Assembly: GCA_949498985.1 (NCBI GenBank)
Contig: CATECQ010000042.1
Location: 1-64,000, forward strand
From: Glaciecola sp. HTCC2999
GTDB lineage: Bacteria > Pseudomonadota > Gammaproteobacteria > Enterobacterales > Alteromonadaceae
Direction: 5' to 3'
Length of the DNA: 64,000 bases
How positions within the stretch are numbered: the first letter of the stretch is position 1; each line of letters begins with the position of its first letter. Under the pieces are notes generated by a model. That model saw nothing but the letters and a program-made list of their open reading frames with translations, was not told the DNA's origin and did not search any database. Positions 53,713 through 63,520 of this stretch are shown here, one piece after another. The position numbers and the translations under genes were made by a program.

Positions 53713-55695
53713 ATGAAAAAACTAATTATAACCACATCGCTACTGACTTTTTTAACTGGTTGTGGCGGTAGCAATTCTAACCCACCCGCACAAACTGTTA
53801 ACCCTACATCGCCATCCACACCAGCCAATGCGATTAATATCATTCAGCAAGTCAATGGCTTTGATTTTTATGGTGATGAAACACCTATGGTTGGTCAAAA
53901 TTCAGGTTTGGGGATCCATAATCCAACAGCGGCAAAATTAGTGGATATTAAATGGCAACAAACTAGTGGGGCAAATTTAGACTTAATTGCTGACCATACC
54001 AATGTAATTGGCTTTACTCCATCAGCACCAGGTACATATAGCTTTTCAGTGGCGGCTCGATCATGTACTACTGAGCGAGACTCTTCGTGTGGTTCTTTAG
54101 CGACGACAAATATTAGTATTAACGTTTCTAATACAGAAAGTATTGAAGCATCGGTGCGAATGGATCATACCGCGGTAGAGCAAGGTCGCGTCTCACTACG
54201 GGTCGATCCTGTGGGAAGCAAAACGATTCAGTCTGTACAATGGGTGCAAGTTGACGGTGTGGATGGTGTGGTTGCTTCTGAGTTAGAAGAACAAGAGAAT
54301 CGTTTATTTTTTGATGCTCCAGAAGTCGAACAAGATACGATTCTTAAATTCACGGCTAATGTCACATTTACCGATAATACCACCTTTTCAGATGACGTGT
54401 ACTTAGGTGTACGTAATTCTGAAATTGATAAGGATGAAGGTTATTTCCCTCAATACTCTGGCAATATCGTAAGTGAGAACATGTTCGCGTTCAAGCCCAA
54501 TTCGGATTATAAAGACGCTATAGAACGTTGTGTTTACACTAATCAAATCAACCGCTCTTGTGATTTTGCTGAATTACCTCTAATTGGTATGGAAAATATG
54601 AATCCTACCGTAAATGATATTATGGATCGGGTATTAGTTTCACATGATTGGATGGGTGAACGTTTTGAGGATTATCTGACTAACTCAGTTGTTGGGCCTG
54701 ATATGCTTCGACTGTTAAGAGGAGTCACAGCTATTGTTATCTCTTATGAAGTACGTCCGTCTTTTTATTGGGCTGTCACTGGCGCTATTTATTTGGATGC
54801 CGACAATTTTTGGGTAACACCTTTAGAGCGGGACACATTAAACGAGATACCCGATTATCGTTCTGGTTTTGGTTCTGACTTATCATTTATTATGCCATGG
54901 CGATATGTAAAAGATAATGACTATTATCCTGCAGGTCGATTCCCAGTTGCAGAGCGACTCACGCGTACTTTTGCTGATGTAGAAGCGGACATATCTTGGT
55001 TAATGTATCATGAATTAGGCCATGCTAATGATTTTTTCCCTCCGTCCTCATGGTCACAACTATCAGTGAATAGAAGCCCGCTAGAAACTATCAATTTAGC
55101 TTCGATGTCACCTGATTCTGATGCCTTAGATAGTACCTTCCCTTTACGTTCTGATGAGATGCATGCACTTGCTCAAGTAAACTTTGGAGGCAATGATGCA
55201 ACCAATGAACAACAGGATATAACACCTGAAAATGTCGTTAATTATTTCACCCCTGATTTAGCAACCGGTTTTTATAACTACTATACAACGCGTGAAGATT
55301 ATGCAACTCTCTTTGAAAAGTTCATGATGAAATATCGTTTAGATGCTGACTCTGATATTGCCATTGTTGCACGTGATAATAATCCTGAATATCTCGTTAC
55401 TTGGGGCCAACGTAATCGCTTTAATGCCCCTGCACTGCAGGAACGAGTTTTGTTCACCGTGAATCGTGTCTTACCTGAAATAGATGCCAGATTGATTCAA
55501 ATGTCATTACCTGCACCTCAATCTATGCGCGACAACATTTCCTGGTTTGATAATTTAAACTTAAGCAGTGCGGCTAAAAATACGGTTCAAAACAACCAAA
55601 CCTCTTTTTGGCAAAATGACACGTTAAAAGCTCAGCAAATTAAACAAGACATCCGTAATCCCCATTTACACAAGGCTCACAGTTTAAAACAATAA
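53713..55695 (+). CDS. Lipoprotein with an M60-like zinc metallopeptidase motif
   Basis: A 660-residue lipoprotein: lipobox LTGC with acylated Cys17, then a Ser/Pro/Thr linker. Residues about 45-240 look like two Ig-like beta domains (VDIKWQQTSG, TYSFSVAARS). The catalytic part has H433-E-L-G-H437, followed by Trp447 and ETINLASM (E458), resembling the HExxH-x(20)-E gluzincin pattern of M60-like peptidases, which act on glycoproteins. The C-terminal 200 residues have a Tyr-rich segment and FEKFMMKYR. Two bases separate it from DUF2069. The family assignment is my inference; I do not know a named homologue. Confidence 0.7.
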   Translation: MKKLIITTSLLTFLTGCGGSNSNPPAQTVNPTSPSTPANAINIIQQVNGFDFYGDETPMVGQNSGLGIHNPTAAKLVDIKWQQTSGANLDLIADHTNVIGFTPSAPGTYSFSVAARSCTTERDSSCGSLATTNISINVSNTESIEASVRMDHTAVEQGRVSLRVDPVGSKTIQSVQWVQVDGVDGVVASELEEQENRLFFDAPEVEQDTILKFTANVTFTDNTTFSDDVYLGVRNSEIDKDEGYFPQYSGNIVSENMFAFKPNSDYKDAIERCVYTNQINRSCDFAELPLIGMENMNPTVNDIMDRVLVSHDWMGERFEDYLTNSVVGPDMLRLLRGVTAIVISYEVRPSFYWAVTGAIYLDADNFWVTPLERDTLNEIPDYRSGFGSDLSFIMPWRYVKDNDYYPAGRFPVAERLTRTFADVEADISWLMYHELGHANDFFPPSSWSQLSVNRSPLETINLASMSPDSDALDSTFPLRSDEMHALAQVNFGGNDATNEQQDITPENVVNYFTPDLATGFYNYYTTREDYATLFEKFMMKYRLDADSDIAIVARDNNPEYLVTWGQRNRFNAPALQERVLFTVNRVLPEIDARLIQMSLPAPQSMRDNISWFDNLNLSSAAKNTVQNNQTSFWQNDTLKAQQIKQDIRNPHLHKAHSLKQ

Positions 55696-55711
55696 ATTGC
55701 ACAGCGAGAAC

Positions 55712-55750
55712 AGTCCTACACTTACAGAATTAAATGTGTAGGACTTTTTT
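55712..55750 (+). terminator. Intrinsic terminator after the metallopeptidase gene
   Basis: AGTCCTACAC (55712-55721) pairs perfectly with GTGTAGGACT (55736-55745), followed by five more Ts. It begins 17 bases after the stop and overlaps the 3' end of the convergent hda gene. Confidence 0.88.
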
Positions 55751-56470
55751 AATGAGCGGTATCGTAATTGCCTGTTGATGTGACAAAGACACTTTATCTA
55801 ATTCATCAATCAAATGTTTTATGGCAGAAAATTCTCGAGTTGAAAATTTTAGTAAATAACTAATAGCATTCATTTGCATGCTCAAGCCTTTTGCTTGAAC
55901 ATATGATTGAACAGCTCGGCTTAAACCTTCATCAGACAAGGGCTGTATATGGTAAACCTGGCCCCAAGTAAGACGTGAACGTAAATCGGGAAGGCTAAAA
56001 TTATGGTGTGTAGGTCCTAATTCACTCGTTAAAACCATCACACAATGACTTTCGATACACCGATTAATCAAATCAAAAATGGCAATTTCTAAAGCTGGGT
56101 ACCCTGCTATTACATGAAGATTATCGACCACTAATACTTGGTGAGCTTCATAACCTGCTAACATTTCATTGAATGGCGTTTCACTGTGAGTATCAAAGCT
56201 TGATTGATACATAGTAAGCACCTCAGGAGCAAGTAATAAACTCAAATCTAAATAGTAAGCACTGATATTATGACTAATAGCATGTTGATATGCTGCGGTA
56301 GCTAAATGTGTTTTACCTGAATGAGTAGCCCCATGGATCATTAATAAACTATGGTCGTTACCTACCATGTTAATTTGCAATAAGGCTTCTTTTAACAGTA
56401 AATTATCTTCAAAAATAAAACTGTCTAATGTTTGTGGACTGGGTAAGGCGAGAGGTAAAGGTATTTGCAT
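55730..56470 (-). CDS. hda: DnaA inactivator Hda
   Basis: A 246-residue AAA+ protein that, bound to the sliding clamp, promotes hydrolysis of DnaA-ATP and so limits re-initiation. The clamp-binding motif QIPLPL is right at the N-terminus (residues 2-7). Walker A is GATHSGKTHL and Walker B is VLVVDNLHVI; the domain continues with the sensor region VMVLTSELGPT and SRLTWGQVY arginine-finger segment. Start and the DUF2066 stop are 3 bases apart, so both are probably co-transcribed. The last codons lie inside the opposing terminator. Confidence 0.95.
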   Translation of the reverse strand: MQIPLPLALPSPQTLDSFIFEDNLLLKEALLQINMVGNDHSLLMIHGATHSGKTHLATAAYQHAISHNISAYYLDLSLLLAPEVLTMYQSSFDTHSETPFNEMLAGYEAHQVLVVDNLHVIAGYPALEIAIFDLINRCIESHCVMVLTSELGPTHHNFSLPDLRSRLTWGQVYHIQPLSDEGLSRAVQSYVQAKGLSMQMNAISYLLKFSTREFSAIKHLIDELDKVSLSHQQAITIPLIKKVLHI

Positions 56471-56473
56471 ACA

Positions 56474-57553
56474 TTAACGCCAATCATAAGAGAAGATTGT
56501 CGCTGTATCATCAGCCGGGGTGTTATCTAAATTCTTCACAGCAGCCATTTTATTTCCATTTAATAAAATACGATGAAATTTTTCGGGTGAGTCTAATAAC
56601 TTGACAGTAAATGAACTATTAAAACTATTTTGATTAATCAGTTGCACTTTTTCTACAATGGATAAAGATGAGAGGTACGCTTCAATTTCTGATAATACAA
56701 TAATATCGGTTACCCCACTAACAACAATCTTCTGTTCGAACTGAGTGTTTTCAACAAAACGTGCTGTATCTAACGCATATTTTTGTGCTTGAAACTCAGC
56801 ATAGTCACTCACAAAATCTCTAATAAGATTTTCTTTGTTGTTGCCCGTTAACTGTTTCAATCTCAGTGCTGATTCAGATTTTACAAAATAATCGAGTACC
56901 CAATTATCAGGAGAAGTTTCCACTAATCGAGCACCTATTGTATAAGGTGTGTCATATCGAATTGCAGCTTCATGTAATATATCAATAAATTGCCCCCATA
57001 CATCGATCTCTGATACCAACTTCACATCGGTAATATCCATTAAGGGTAAATCTAATGAAATACCTCGGTTGAATAATTGCTTGTTTAGAATTTGAGCAGT
57101 ATCAGAGGTACTTGAATCGGTAAGCATCAAACGTGCCTTGCTGGAATAAGATTGTTCAATAAACCATAACAATCCTTCAGGTCGTTGGGCTCCCCACAAC
57201 GGTAAACCATTACGTTTTATCCAACGTTCGAGCAAGTCCTGATTAAATATAACTAATAATTGGTTAGCTTTGCCTTCGATAAACTCTGTTGATGTTACAA
57301 ATTGCATGGCATCAGTTAGCAATTTTGCATGCTTTGGGTGTTCCATGAAGGCTTTATCACCTGTCAATTTAATCAACACTTGATTTAATGCATTTCGATA
57401 AGCGTTTTTTTGTGAACGTAGATCTTGAGAAAATAAAGGCACGACTGCTTTATTCAAGTCTTTAATGGTACTTGCACTTACACTGGTATTGACTAAAAAT
57501 AGACCAATCACCAAGCAAAATATTTGGGTAAACAAAAGAAAAATGTTTAACAA
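56474..57553 (-). CDS. DUF2066 family exported protein
   Basis: A 359-residue protein with an N-terminal signal/anchor (MLNIFLLFTQIFCLVIGLFLVNTSVSAS). The family pattern RNALNQVLIKLTGDKAFMEHP follows. The start is TTG at 57553; no ATG or GTG comes before the signal peptide, and leaving it out would remove the signal. It is immediately upstream of hda and divergent from purM, a recurring arrangement. Function is unknown. Confidence 0.85.
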   Translation of the reverse strand: MLNIFLLFTQIFCLVIGLFLVNTSVSASTIKDLNKAVVPLFSQDLRSQKNAYRNALNQVLIKLTGDKAFMEHPKHAKLLTDAMQFVTSTEFIEGKANQLLVIFNQDLLERWIKRNGLPLWGAQRPEGLLWFIEQSYSSKARLMLTDSSTSDTAQILNKQLFNRGISLDLPLMDITDVKLVSEIDVWGQFIDILHEAAIRYDTPYTIGARLVETSPDNWVLDYFVKSESALRLKQLTGNNKENLIRDFVSDYAEFQAQKYALDTARFVENTQFEQKIVVSGVTDIIVLSEIEAYLSSLSIVEKVQLINQNSFNSSFTVKLLDSPEKFHRILLNGNKMAAVKNLDNTPADDTATIFSYDWR

Positions 57554-57623
57554 AATGTTGGGCTACCCTTACTTTAAAAAAATAGTTTGCACTTATATAG
57601 TGATATTGTGCTCTGAATCAAAG

Positions 57624-57691
57624 TATAATACATCAATTATATGGAATTTAATGATTATTTGCTGCAATTTTGGATGCGCAAACCTTTTTTA
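57624..57691 (+). promoter_or_regulatory. Possible purM promoter (-10) and PurR-like box
   Basis: TATAAT at 57624-57629 is a good -10 without a clear -35. Downstream, GCGCAAACCTTTTTTA (57676-57691) matches the PurR consensus ACGCAAACGTTTTCGT at 11 of 16 positions, with a good left half. It would sit between promoter and purM start, a repressing position. No similar box was seen at purC. Confidence 0.3.
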
Positions 57692-57710
57692 ACCACATTC
57701 GAGAATATCC

Positions 57711-58748
57711 GTGACCAAATCTACCGAATCCCTTAGTTATAAAGATTCCGGCGTCGACATCGATGCAGGAAATGAGCTTGTTGAACGTATTAAATCAGTG
57801 ACCAAACGCACTCATCGACCTGAAGTTAAAGGTGGCCTAGGTGGTTTTGGTGCGCTATGTTCATTACCAACTAAGTATAAGAACCCTTTATTAGTATCTG
57901 GCACAGACGGTGTCGGCACTAAACTTCGTCTTGCTATGGATTGTAATCAACACGACGGCATTGGTATTGATCTTGTTGCTATGTGTGTTAACGATCTGAT
58001 TGTTCAAGGCGCAGAACCGCTATTTTTCCTAGATTATTATGCAACAGGCAAATTGGATGTTGATGTGGCTGTTGAAGTGGTAAGTGGTATAGGAAAAGGT
58101 TGTGAGCTATCGGGTTGTGCATTAATTGGCGGTGAAACTGCTGAAATGCCAGGTATGTATCATGGTTCTGATTACGACGTAGCCGGTTTTTGTGTGGGTG
58201 TTGTTGAAGCTGAAGATGCCATTGACGGTAGTCTTGTTGCTGCGGGCGATGCATTGATTGCATTAGGATCTTCAGGCCCCCATTCCAATGGATTCTCCCT
58301 TATTCGTAAAATTATTGAAGTGAGCGGCGCAGATATTACCGCGAAATTGGGTGATTCATCTATTCAAGAGCAATTACTGACGCCGACACGTATTTATGTC
58401 AAGTCGGTATTATCATTACTTGAAAGTGTTCAGGTTAATGCAATTTCACATATTACCGGTGGTGGTTTCTGGGAAAATATACCTCGAGTACTACCTGATA
58501 CCATGCAAGCGAATATAGATAAGTCCTCTTGGAATTGGCCAACGATATTCAGCTGGTTACAAGATCAAGGCAATGTGACTGAACATGAAATGTATCGAAC
58601 CTTTAACTGTGGTGTTGGCTTAATTATAGCTCTACCACAAGATCAAGTAGAATCAGCACTTAGTATTTTAAACAATGCGGGTGAAAATGCTTGGGTTATT
58701 GGTGATATTGCTAACAAATCTGGCACTGAATCCGTCGTAATGGCATAA
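57711..58748 (+). CDS. purM: AIR synthetase PurM
   Basis: Closes the imidazole ring of FGAM with ATP to give AIR. The 345-residue protein has the [40 protein letters not shown] and [11 protein letters not shown] motifs and the C-terminal [13 protein letters not shown]. The start is GTG at 57711 (protein begins [17 protein letters not shown]). It is followed by purN after 26 bases. In E. coli uraA and upp precede purM; here DUF2066 and hda take that place. Confidence 0.97.
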   Translation: MTKSTESLSYKDSGVDIDAGNELVERIKSVTKRTHRPEVKGGLGGFGALCSLPTKYKNPLLVSGTDGVGTKLRLAMDCNQHDGIGIDLVAMCVNDLIVQGAEPLFFLDYYATGKLDVDVAVEVVSGIGKGCELSGCALIGGETAEMPGMYHGSDYDVAGFCVGVVEAEDAIDGSLVAAGDALIALGSSGPHSNGFSLIRKIIEVSGADITAKLGDSSIQEQLLTPTRIYVKSVLSLLESVQVNAISHITGGGFWENIPRVLPDTMQANIDKSSWNWPTIFSWLQDQGNVTEHEMYRTFNCGVGLIIALPQDQVESALSILNNAGENAWVIGDIANKSGTESVVMA

Positions 58749-58774
58749 GCTCCAGTCATTCACAGAGAGTTAAT

Positions 58775-59419
58775 ATGAAACGTATTGTCGTGATGATCTC
58801 AGGTTCAGGTAGTAATTTACAAACGCTGATAGAACAAATTCATCTTAAAGATGTTAATGCCAATATTGTCTGTGTTATTTCTAATAAACCCGATGCTTAT
58901 GGGTTAACACGAGCAGAAGATGCTGGTATCCCTAATATATGTGTTGATAGTACTTTATCTGGTCGTGACCGTGAGGCTTATGACCAGTTATTGATCGATA
59001 CTATAGAAATATACCAACCCGATTTAATTGTCTTAGCCGGTTTTATGCGGATATTAACCGATGAATTTGTCGCTAATTACCTCGGTCGACTAGTCAATAT
59101 TCATCCCTCTTTACTACCCAAATATAAAGGCTTGAACACTCATCAACGAGCCATCGATAATGGTGACATTGAGCATGGCGTATCTGTTCATTTTGTGACC
59201 CCTAAGCTTGATGATGGTCCCGTCATTATACAAGCTAAAGTGCCTATATTTGTTGATGATGATGCTGATATTTTGGCACAGCGGGTACAAGTACAAGAAC
59301 ATCACATTTATCCTTTAGTTGTAAAATGGTTTGTGGAAGAACGTTTGACAATGTGTTCTGGTAAAGCAATGATGGATGGACAGTTATTAGGAATGAATGG
59401 ATTTGCTTGTGATGAATAA
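58775..59419 (+). CDS. purN: Phosphoribosylglycinamide formyltransferase PurN
   Basis: Transfers a formyl group from 10-formyl-THF to GAR. The 214-residue protein has ISGSGSNLQTLIEQ for the phosphate site and VNIHPSLLPKYKGLNTHQRA with the catalytic Asn and His, then VHFVTPKLDDGPVI with the catalytic Asp. A GAGAG ribosome-binding site precedes the ATG. The stop overlaps the start of the DUF3108 gene. Confidence 0.97.
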   Translation: MKRIVVMISGSGSNLQTLIEQIHLKDVNANIVCVISNKPDAYGLTRAEDAGIPNICVDSTLSGRDREAYDQLLIDTIEIYQPDLIVLAGFMRILTDEFVANYLGRLVNIHPSLLPKYKGLNTHQRAIDNGDIEHGVSVHFVTPKLDDGPVIIQAKVPIFVDDDADILAQRVQVQEHHIYPLVVKWFVEERLTMCSGKAMMDGQLLGMNGFACDE

Positions 59420-60176
59420 CGTCTTTGTGAAAATAAAACAGTGTATGAATATTAGTTTGTTATTCATACTATACTGGTCATCCTCCTCTCAAGCACAACA
59501 AATTATTCATCAAGAATATATTCTAGCTCCTTTTGAGTCTCAATTTGTCGCATCAAGAGAAGGTAAGCCCGTGGGTTATGCTAGGCTGATATTTACCCAA
59601 TTACCCAATAAACTGTGGCAATTAGAATACGAATCCAAAGTATCTAAGTACTTTTTAACTGATAAACGTAATGAAACTACTCGTTATTTACAAACTAATG
59701 AAAAGAATAAACCTAATTTACCTTTGCTACCGATTAGCTATATCTATAACAGAACGGGTACAGGCCCTGACAAGAGTATGTCTATTACATTCGACCATAT
59801 AGAAGATGAATATTTAACTTCTATACCGGTCGATGAAGAAGTGCAGTTCCCACTTAACTTACGCATTGATAATCAGTTATTTCGTATCGATGTCCCCTTT
59901 CAGTTATTCAAAGGTAATACTGAGTTTAACTATCAATTCATTAACTATCGAGGCCAACCACGAACTTATAATATTCAGGTGGTGACTAATGAGTCGCTAG
60001 ACTTACCGATTGGTACATTAGAAACAATTAAGGTAGCTATTCAACGGCCTGCTTCGTCTCGACAAACCTTTGCATGGTTTGCCCCATCTTTAAATTATCA
60101 GCTAGTGCGACTGCAACAGTTTAAACATGATAAAGAACAAGGTGATATTCAATTACGGATACACAAAGCACTATAA
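59412..60176 (+). CDS. DUF3108 family periplasmic protein
   Basis: A 254-residue protein with a signal peptide (about MNISLLFILYWSSSSQAQQ). The family pattern of a beta-rich fold is seen: ESQFVASREGKPVGYARLIF, ETTRYLQ, and DLPIGTLETIKVAIQRPASSRQTFAWFAPSLNYQLVRL. It overlaps the purN stop by 8 bases; purMN-DUF3108 is common in gammaproteobacteria. The earlier in-frame ATG at 59397 is possible. Function is unknown. Confidence 0.85.
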   Translation: MNNVFVKIKQCMNISLLFILYWSSSSQAQQIIHQEYILAPFESQFVASREGKPVGYARLIFTQLPNKLWQLEYESKVSKYFLTDKRNETTRYLQTNEKNKPNLPLLPISYIYNRTGTGPDKSMSITFDHIEDEYLTSIPVDEEVQFPLNLRIDNQLFRIDVPFQLFKGNTEFNYQFINYRGQPRTYNIQVVTNESLDLPIGTLETIKVAIQRPASSRQTFAWFAPSLNYQLVRLQQFKHDKEQGDIQLRIHKAL

Positions 60177-60200
60177 TTAAAGGTTTTTATCCTCTTAATC

Positions 60201-60228
60201 TTGCTATTTGCTCATAATTTGTTATCTT
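60201..60228 (+). promoter_or_regulatory. Predicted fadE promoter (TTGCTA, TATCTT)
   Basis: TTGCTA at 60201-60206 and TATCTT at 60223-60228 with a 16-base spacer. The FadR operator begins 2 bases after the -10, over the expected transcription start, a position for repression. Confidence 0.45.
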
Positions 60229-60230
60229 TC

Positions 60231-60247
60231 CATCTGGTCAGACCATC
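60231..60247 (+). promoter_or_regulatory. FadR operator of fadE
   Basis: The 17-mer CATCTGGTCAGACCATC contains the perfect palindrome TGGTCAGACCA (60235-60245), the core of the FadR consensus. It lies between the predicted -10 and the fadE ribosome-binding site (AAGG at 60248-60251), so FadR would repress fadE until acyl-CoA releases it. Confidence 0.85.
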
Positions 60248-60258
60248 AAGGTAAAGTT

Positions 60259-62727
60259 ATGAGTGTTATGTATATTATATTCACGGTACTTACTGTTCTT
60301 GTATGCATATACAAACAGTGGAGTATGATAAAGTCAGGTATTGTTCTGGCAATGCTTTTTTCAATTGGCTATGTAATGGGAAGCGTTTCCATTTTAGTTG
60401 TGCTTCTACTGGCCATTTCCATCGGAATATTTGGACAAACTCGATATCGCACTCGTTTTATTACTCCCTCAATTCTGCGTTTTTATAAAGAAGTGAGTCC
60501 CGAAATGTCCTCAACGGAACAAGAAGCTATCGATGCTGGTACCGTTTGGTGGGATGGTGAATTATTTAGTGGTAATCCCGACTGGACAAAGTTACACAAT
60601 ATTGCCAAACCGACACTAACAAAAGAAGAGCAGGCTTTTCTAGATGGCCCCGTTGAAGAAGTTTGTTTAATGGTAGATGAGTGGCAAATCAATCATAAAG
60701 ACGCAGATTTATCTCCTCAGATATGGCAATACCTCAAAGATAATAAATTTTTTGCAATGATCATTAAACGCCAATTTGGTGGGCTTGAATTTTCTGCTTA
60801 CGCTCAGTCTCGTATTCTACAAAAATTATCCGGCGTATCAGCAGTTCTGTCGACAACTGTTGGTGTTCCCAACTCACTTGGTCCAGGAGAATTATTGCAA
60901 CATTACGGTACTCAAGCACAGCAAGAGTACTATTTACCCCGTTTAGCAACGGGGCAAGAAATTCCATGTTTTGCATTAACCAGTCCTGAAGCGGGCTCGG
61001 ATGCTGGTTCCATAACGGATAAAGGTATTGTTTGTAAAGGAATATGGGAAGGAAAAGAAGTTACAGGCATTAAACTTACATTCAATAAACGCTACATCAC
61101 CCTTGCGCCGGTAGCCACTGTAATCGGTTTAGCGTTTAAATTATATGATCCAGAAAACTTACTTTCAGACAAAAGTGAAATGGGGATCACCTGTGCCCTC
61201 CTCCCTCGTGATACTGAAGGTTTGAACATTGGTAATCGACATTTTCCATTAAATGTTCCTTTCCAAAATGGCCCACTTAGTGGAGAGGACATCTTTGTTC
61301 CTCTTGATTATATTATTGGTGGTGCTGACATGGCTGGAAAAGGTTGGCGGATGCTGATGGAATGTCTTTCTGTAGGTCGTTGTATTACGCTTCCTTCTGC
61401 TTCTGCAGGTGGCGCAAAATCCGTAGCTTTATCGACCGGGGCTTATGCACGTATACGTCGTCAATTTAAGATGCCCATCAGTAAGATGGAAGGTATAGAA
61501 GAAATGTTAGCGCGTATTGGTGGCAGTGCATATATGATGGATGCCGTAACCAGTTTATCTACCACCGCTGTAGATTTAGGAGAAAAGCCATCAGTAATTT
61601 CAGCTATTTGCAAATATCACCTAACTGAACGTATGCGGACGGTAATAAATGATGCAATGGATGTTCATGGCGGTAAAGGAATTATGCTCGGTCCAAATAA
61701 CTATTTAGGTCGAGGTTATCAAGCTGTACCTGTATCGATTACTGTAGAGGGGGCTAATATACTTACCCGCAACATGATGATATTTGGTCAAGGTGCTCTG
61801 CGTTGTCACCCTTATGTGTTGCCCGAAATAAAAGCAGCGGCATTGCAAGATCCACAAAGTGCATTAGTCGACTTCGATAAAGCCGTTTTTGGTCATATTG
61901 GTTTTGCATTATCAAACTTTATTAAAACTATATGGTTTAGTCTCTCTGCCGGTCATTTATCATCTTATCCATATAAAGATTCGACCAAACGTTATTATCA
62001 ATTGCTAAACGGCTACAGTGCAAATTTAGCTTATTTAACAGATATTTCTATGGGAGTTTTAGGCGGTAGTCTGAAACGCCGAGAGCGATTATCTGCAAGG
62101 CTGGGAGATGTATTAAGCCAGTTGTACTTAGCATCGGCTGTTTTAAAACGGTTTAACGACGAAGGTAGATTGACTGATCATGAACCGCTTATGCACTGGG
62201 CTATGCAAGATGCATTAGCAGAAATTGAAATCGCTATCGATGACTTTATCCATAACTTCCCTGTCCGTCCAGTTAAATGGATGCTACGGTTAGTTGTACA
62301 ACCTTTTGGGAAAACTCGTAAATCGGCCAATGACAAACTGGAACATGCCATTGCTAACATGCTGCAATCCCCTTGTGAAGGACGTACATTATTAGGAAGT
62401 GGTCAATTCACTCGAGAAATTGATGGTAATCTTTTAGGTGATCTTGAGCGTACTTTGAAGAATGTGGTTGCTGCAGAGCCAATATTTGAACGCATCTGCC
62501 GAGCATACAATGAAAAACGTCTCTTTACCCAACTTGATGAATTGGCAGACAGAGCACTTGCTGATGACATTATCAATGCCTCAGAAGCACAATTATTGAA
62601 AGACACGGAAGCCGGTCGTTTACGGACAATTAACGTTGATGATTTTACGCCTGAAGAATTAGTGTTTCATTCTAAAGCGTTGGTTAAGGATAAACCGACT
62701 AAAAGACCGAAAGTAAAAATCGCATAA
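60259..62727 (+). CDS. fadE: Acyl-CoA dehydrogenase FadE
   Basis: First step of beta-oxidation, oxidising acyl-CoA to trans-2-enoyl-CoA with FAD. The 822-residue length fits the FadE class (E. coli 814). N-terminal hydrophobic helices (about residues 3-60) precede [38 protein letters not shown] and the FAD-binding [20 protein letters not shown] region; the extra C-terminal DUF1974 domain (from about 520) is complete. The start ATG at 60259 follows AAGG; a TTG-initiated longer reading would run through the FadR operator and is rejected. Repressed by FadR, as the operator shows. Confidence 0.97.
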   Translation: MSVMYIIFTVLTVLVCIYKQWSMIKSGIVLAMLFSIGYVMGSVSILVVLLLAISIGIFGQTRYRTRFITPSILRFYKEVSPEMSSTEQEAIDAGTVWWDGELFSGNPDWTKLHNIAKPTLTKEEQAFLDGPVEEVCLMVDEWQINHKDADLSPQIWQYLKDNKFFAMIIKRQFGGLEFSAYAQSRILQKLSGVSAVLSTTVGVPNSLGPGELLQHYGTQAQQEYYLPRLATGQEIPCFALTSPEAGSDAGSITDKGIVCKGIWEGKEVTGIKLTFNKRYITLAPVATVIGLAFKLYDPENLLSDKSEMGITCALLPRDTEGLNIGNRHFPLNVPFQNGPLSGEDIFVPLDYIIGGADMAGKGWRMLMECLSVGRCITLPSASAGGAKSVALSTGAYARIRRQFKMPISKMEGIEEMLARIGGSAYMMDAVTSLSTTAVDLGEKPSVISAICKYHLTERMRTVINDAMDVHGGKGIMLGPNNYLGRGYQAVPVSITVEGANILTRNMMIFGQGALRCHPYVLPEIKAAALQDPQSALVDFDKAVFGHIGFALSNFIKTIWFSLSAGHLSSYPYKDSTKRYYQLLNGYSANLAYLTDISMGVLGGSLKRRERLSARLGDVLSQLYLASAVLKRFNDEGRLTDHEPLMHWAMQDALAEIEIAIDDFIHNFPVRPVKWMLRLVVQPFGKTRKSANDKLEHAIANMLQSPCEGRTLLGSGQFTREIDGNLLGDLERTLKNVVAAEPIFERICRAYNEKRLFTQLDELADRALADDIINASEAQLLKDTEAGRLRTINVDDFTPEELVFHSKALVKDKPTKRPKVKIA

Positions 62728-62746
62728 TCTTACTTCAATTCTACAT

Positions 62747-62785
62747 AAAAAAGCTGAACTCTGGTTAACAGGGTTCAACTTTTTT
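62747..62785. terminator. Bidirectional terminator between fadE and the response regulator gene
   Basis: AAAAAAGCTGAACTCTG, a GTTAA loop and CAGGGTTCAACTTTTTT form a long stem with A/T tracts on both sides. It can end fadE (plus) and the response regulator gene (minus), which stops 13 bases away. Confidence 0.85.
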
Positions 62786-62797
62786 ACTCAAGAGTAG

Positions 62798-63436
62798 TTA
62801 ATCATCCAATTCTAATTTATCGACCAATAAGACCACTTGTGTTCTAGAAGTGACATTAAATTTTTTGAATATTGCACTTATATGCGCTTTCACAGTAGCC
62901 TCTGTAACAAACAATTCATCAGCAATTTGTTTATTCATTTTGCCTTGTTTTAGGCATTTCAATACTCTTAATTGTTTGGGGGTTAAATCTCTTACACACT
63001 CAATTGACTGAAGCATATCAGGTTTGTGTAAACCAATACTGTCTATATATTTTTCAGGAATAAATTTACTACCCTCAAGTACTGACATAATGGCATGAGC
63101 CATTTTTCGGGAGCTATAGGACTTAGGAATAAATCCTTTAGCCCCATAATGCATCACAACATTAACACTCTCTAAATTATCACTTGCCGATACCACTAAA
63201 ATAGGTGTGTCAGGAGAATTTTCTAATACCGATGTTAGACCGTAATAATTTTCTGCACCGGGCATGTTCAAATCTAATAAAATCAAATCGATATCTGAAT
63301 GATTTTTAATCGCTTTAAGTGTATTTTGCAAGCTATCGGCTTCGATGACTCTCAAATCATCAAAAAAAGGTGCTAAGGCTGCTTGTAATGCCTCACGAAA
63401 AAGAGGATGATCATCTGCAATTAAAAACGTACTCAT
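62798..63436 (-). CDS. NarL/FixJ-family response regulator
   Basis: A 212-residue two-component regulator. The receiver domain has the acidic pair D8-D9, the phosphorylated D55 (LILLDLNMPG) and the conserved Lys in FIPKSYS. The C-terminal LuxR-type HTH (about 150-210) reads LTPKQLRVLKCLKQGKMNKQIADELFVTEATVKAHISAIFKKFNV. No sensor kinase gene is in the window. Members of this subtype (AgmR/ErdR-like) often control acetate or fatty-acid use, which would suit its position next to fadE, but this is inference. It is divergent from cmoA. Confidence 0.92.
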   Translation of the reverse strand: MSTFLIADDHPLFREALQAALAPFFDDLRVIEADSLQNTLKAIKNHSDIDLILLDLNMPGAENYYGLTSVLENSPDTPILVVSASDNLESVNVVMHYGAKGFIPKSYSSRKMAHAIMSVLEGSKFIPEKYIDSIGLHKPDMLQSIECVRDLTPKQLRVLKCLKQGKMNKQIADELFVTEATVKAHISAIFKKFNVTSRTQVVLLVDKLELDD

Positions 63437-63520
63437 GATATTTAGTCAATTAGGTCTTATACATTTAGTGCAAATTCACACTAAGGTCGGTTATTTTTTA
63501 CTCACCTTTCAAAAGAATAG

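Noticed and set aside
60208-60258. N-terminal extension of FadE from a TTG at 60208
   Set aside because: It would translate through the promoter -10 and FadR operator; the ATG at 60259 has AAGG in the right place.
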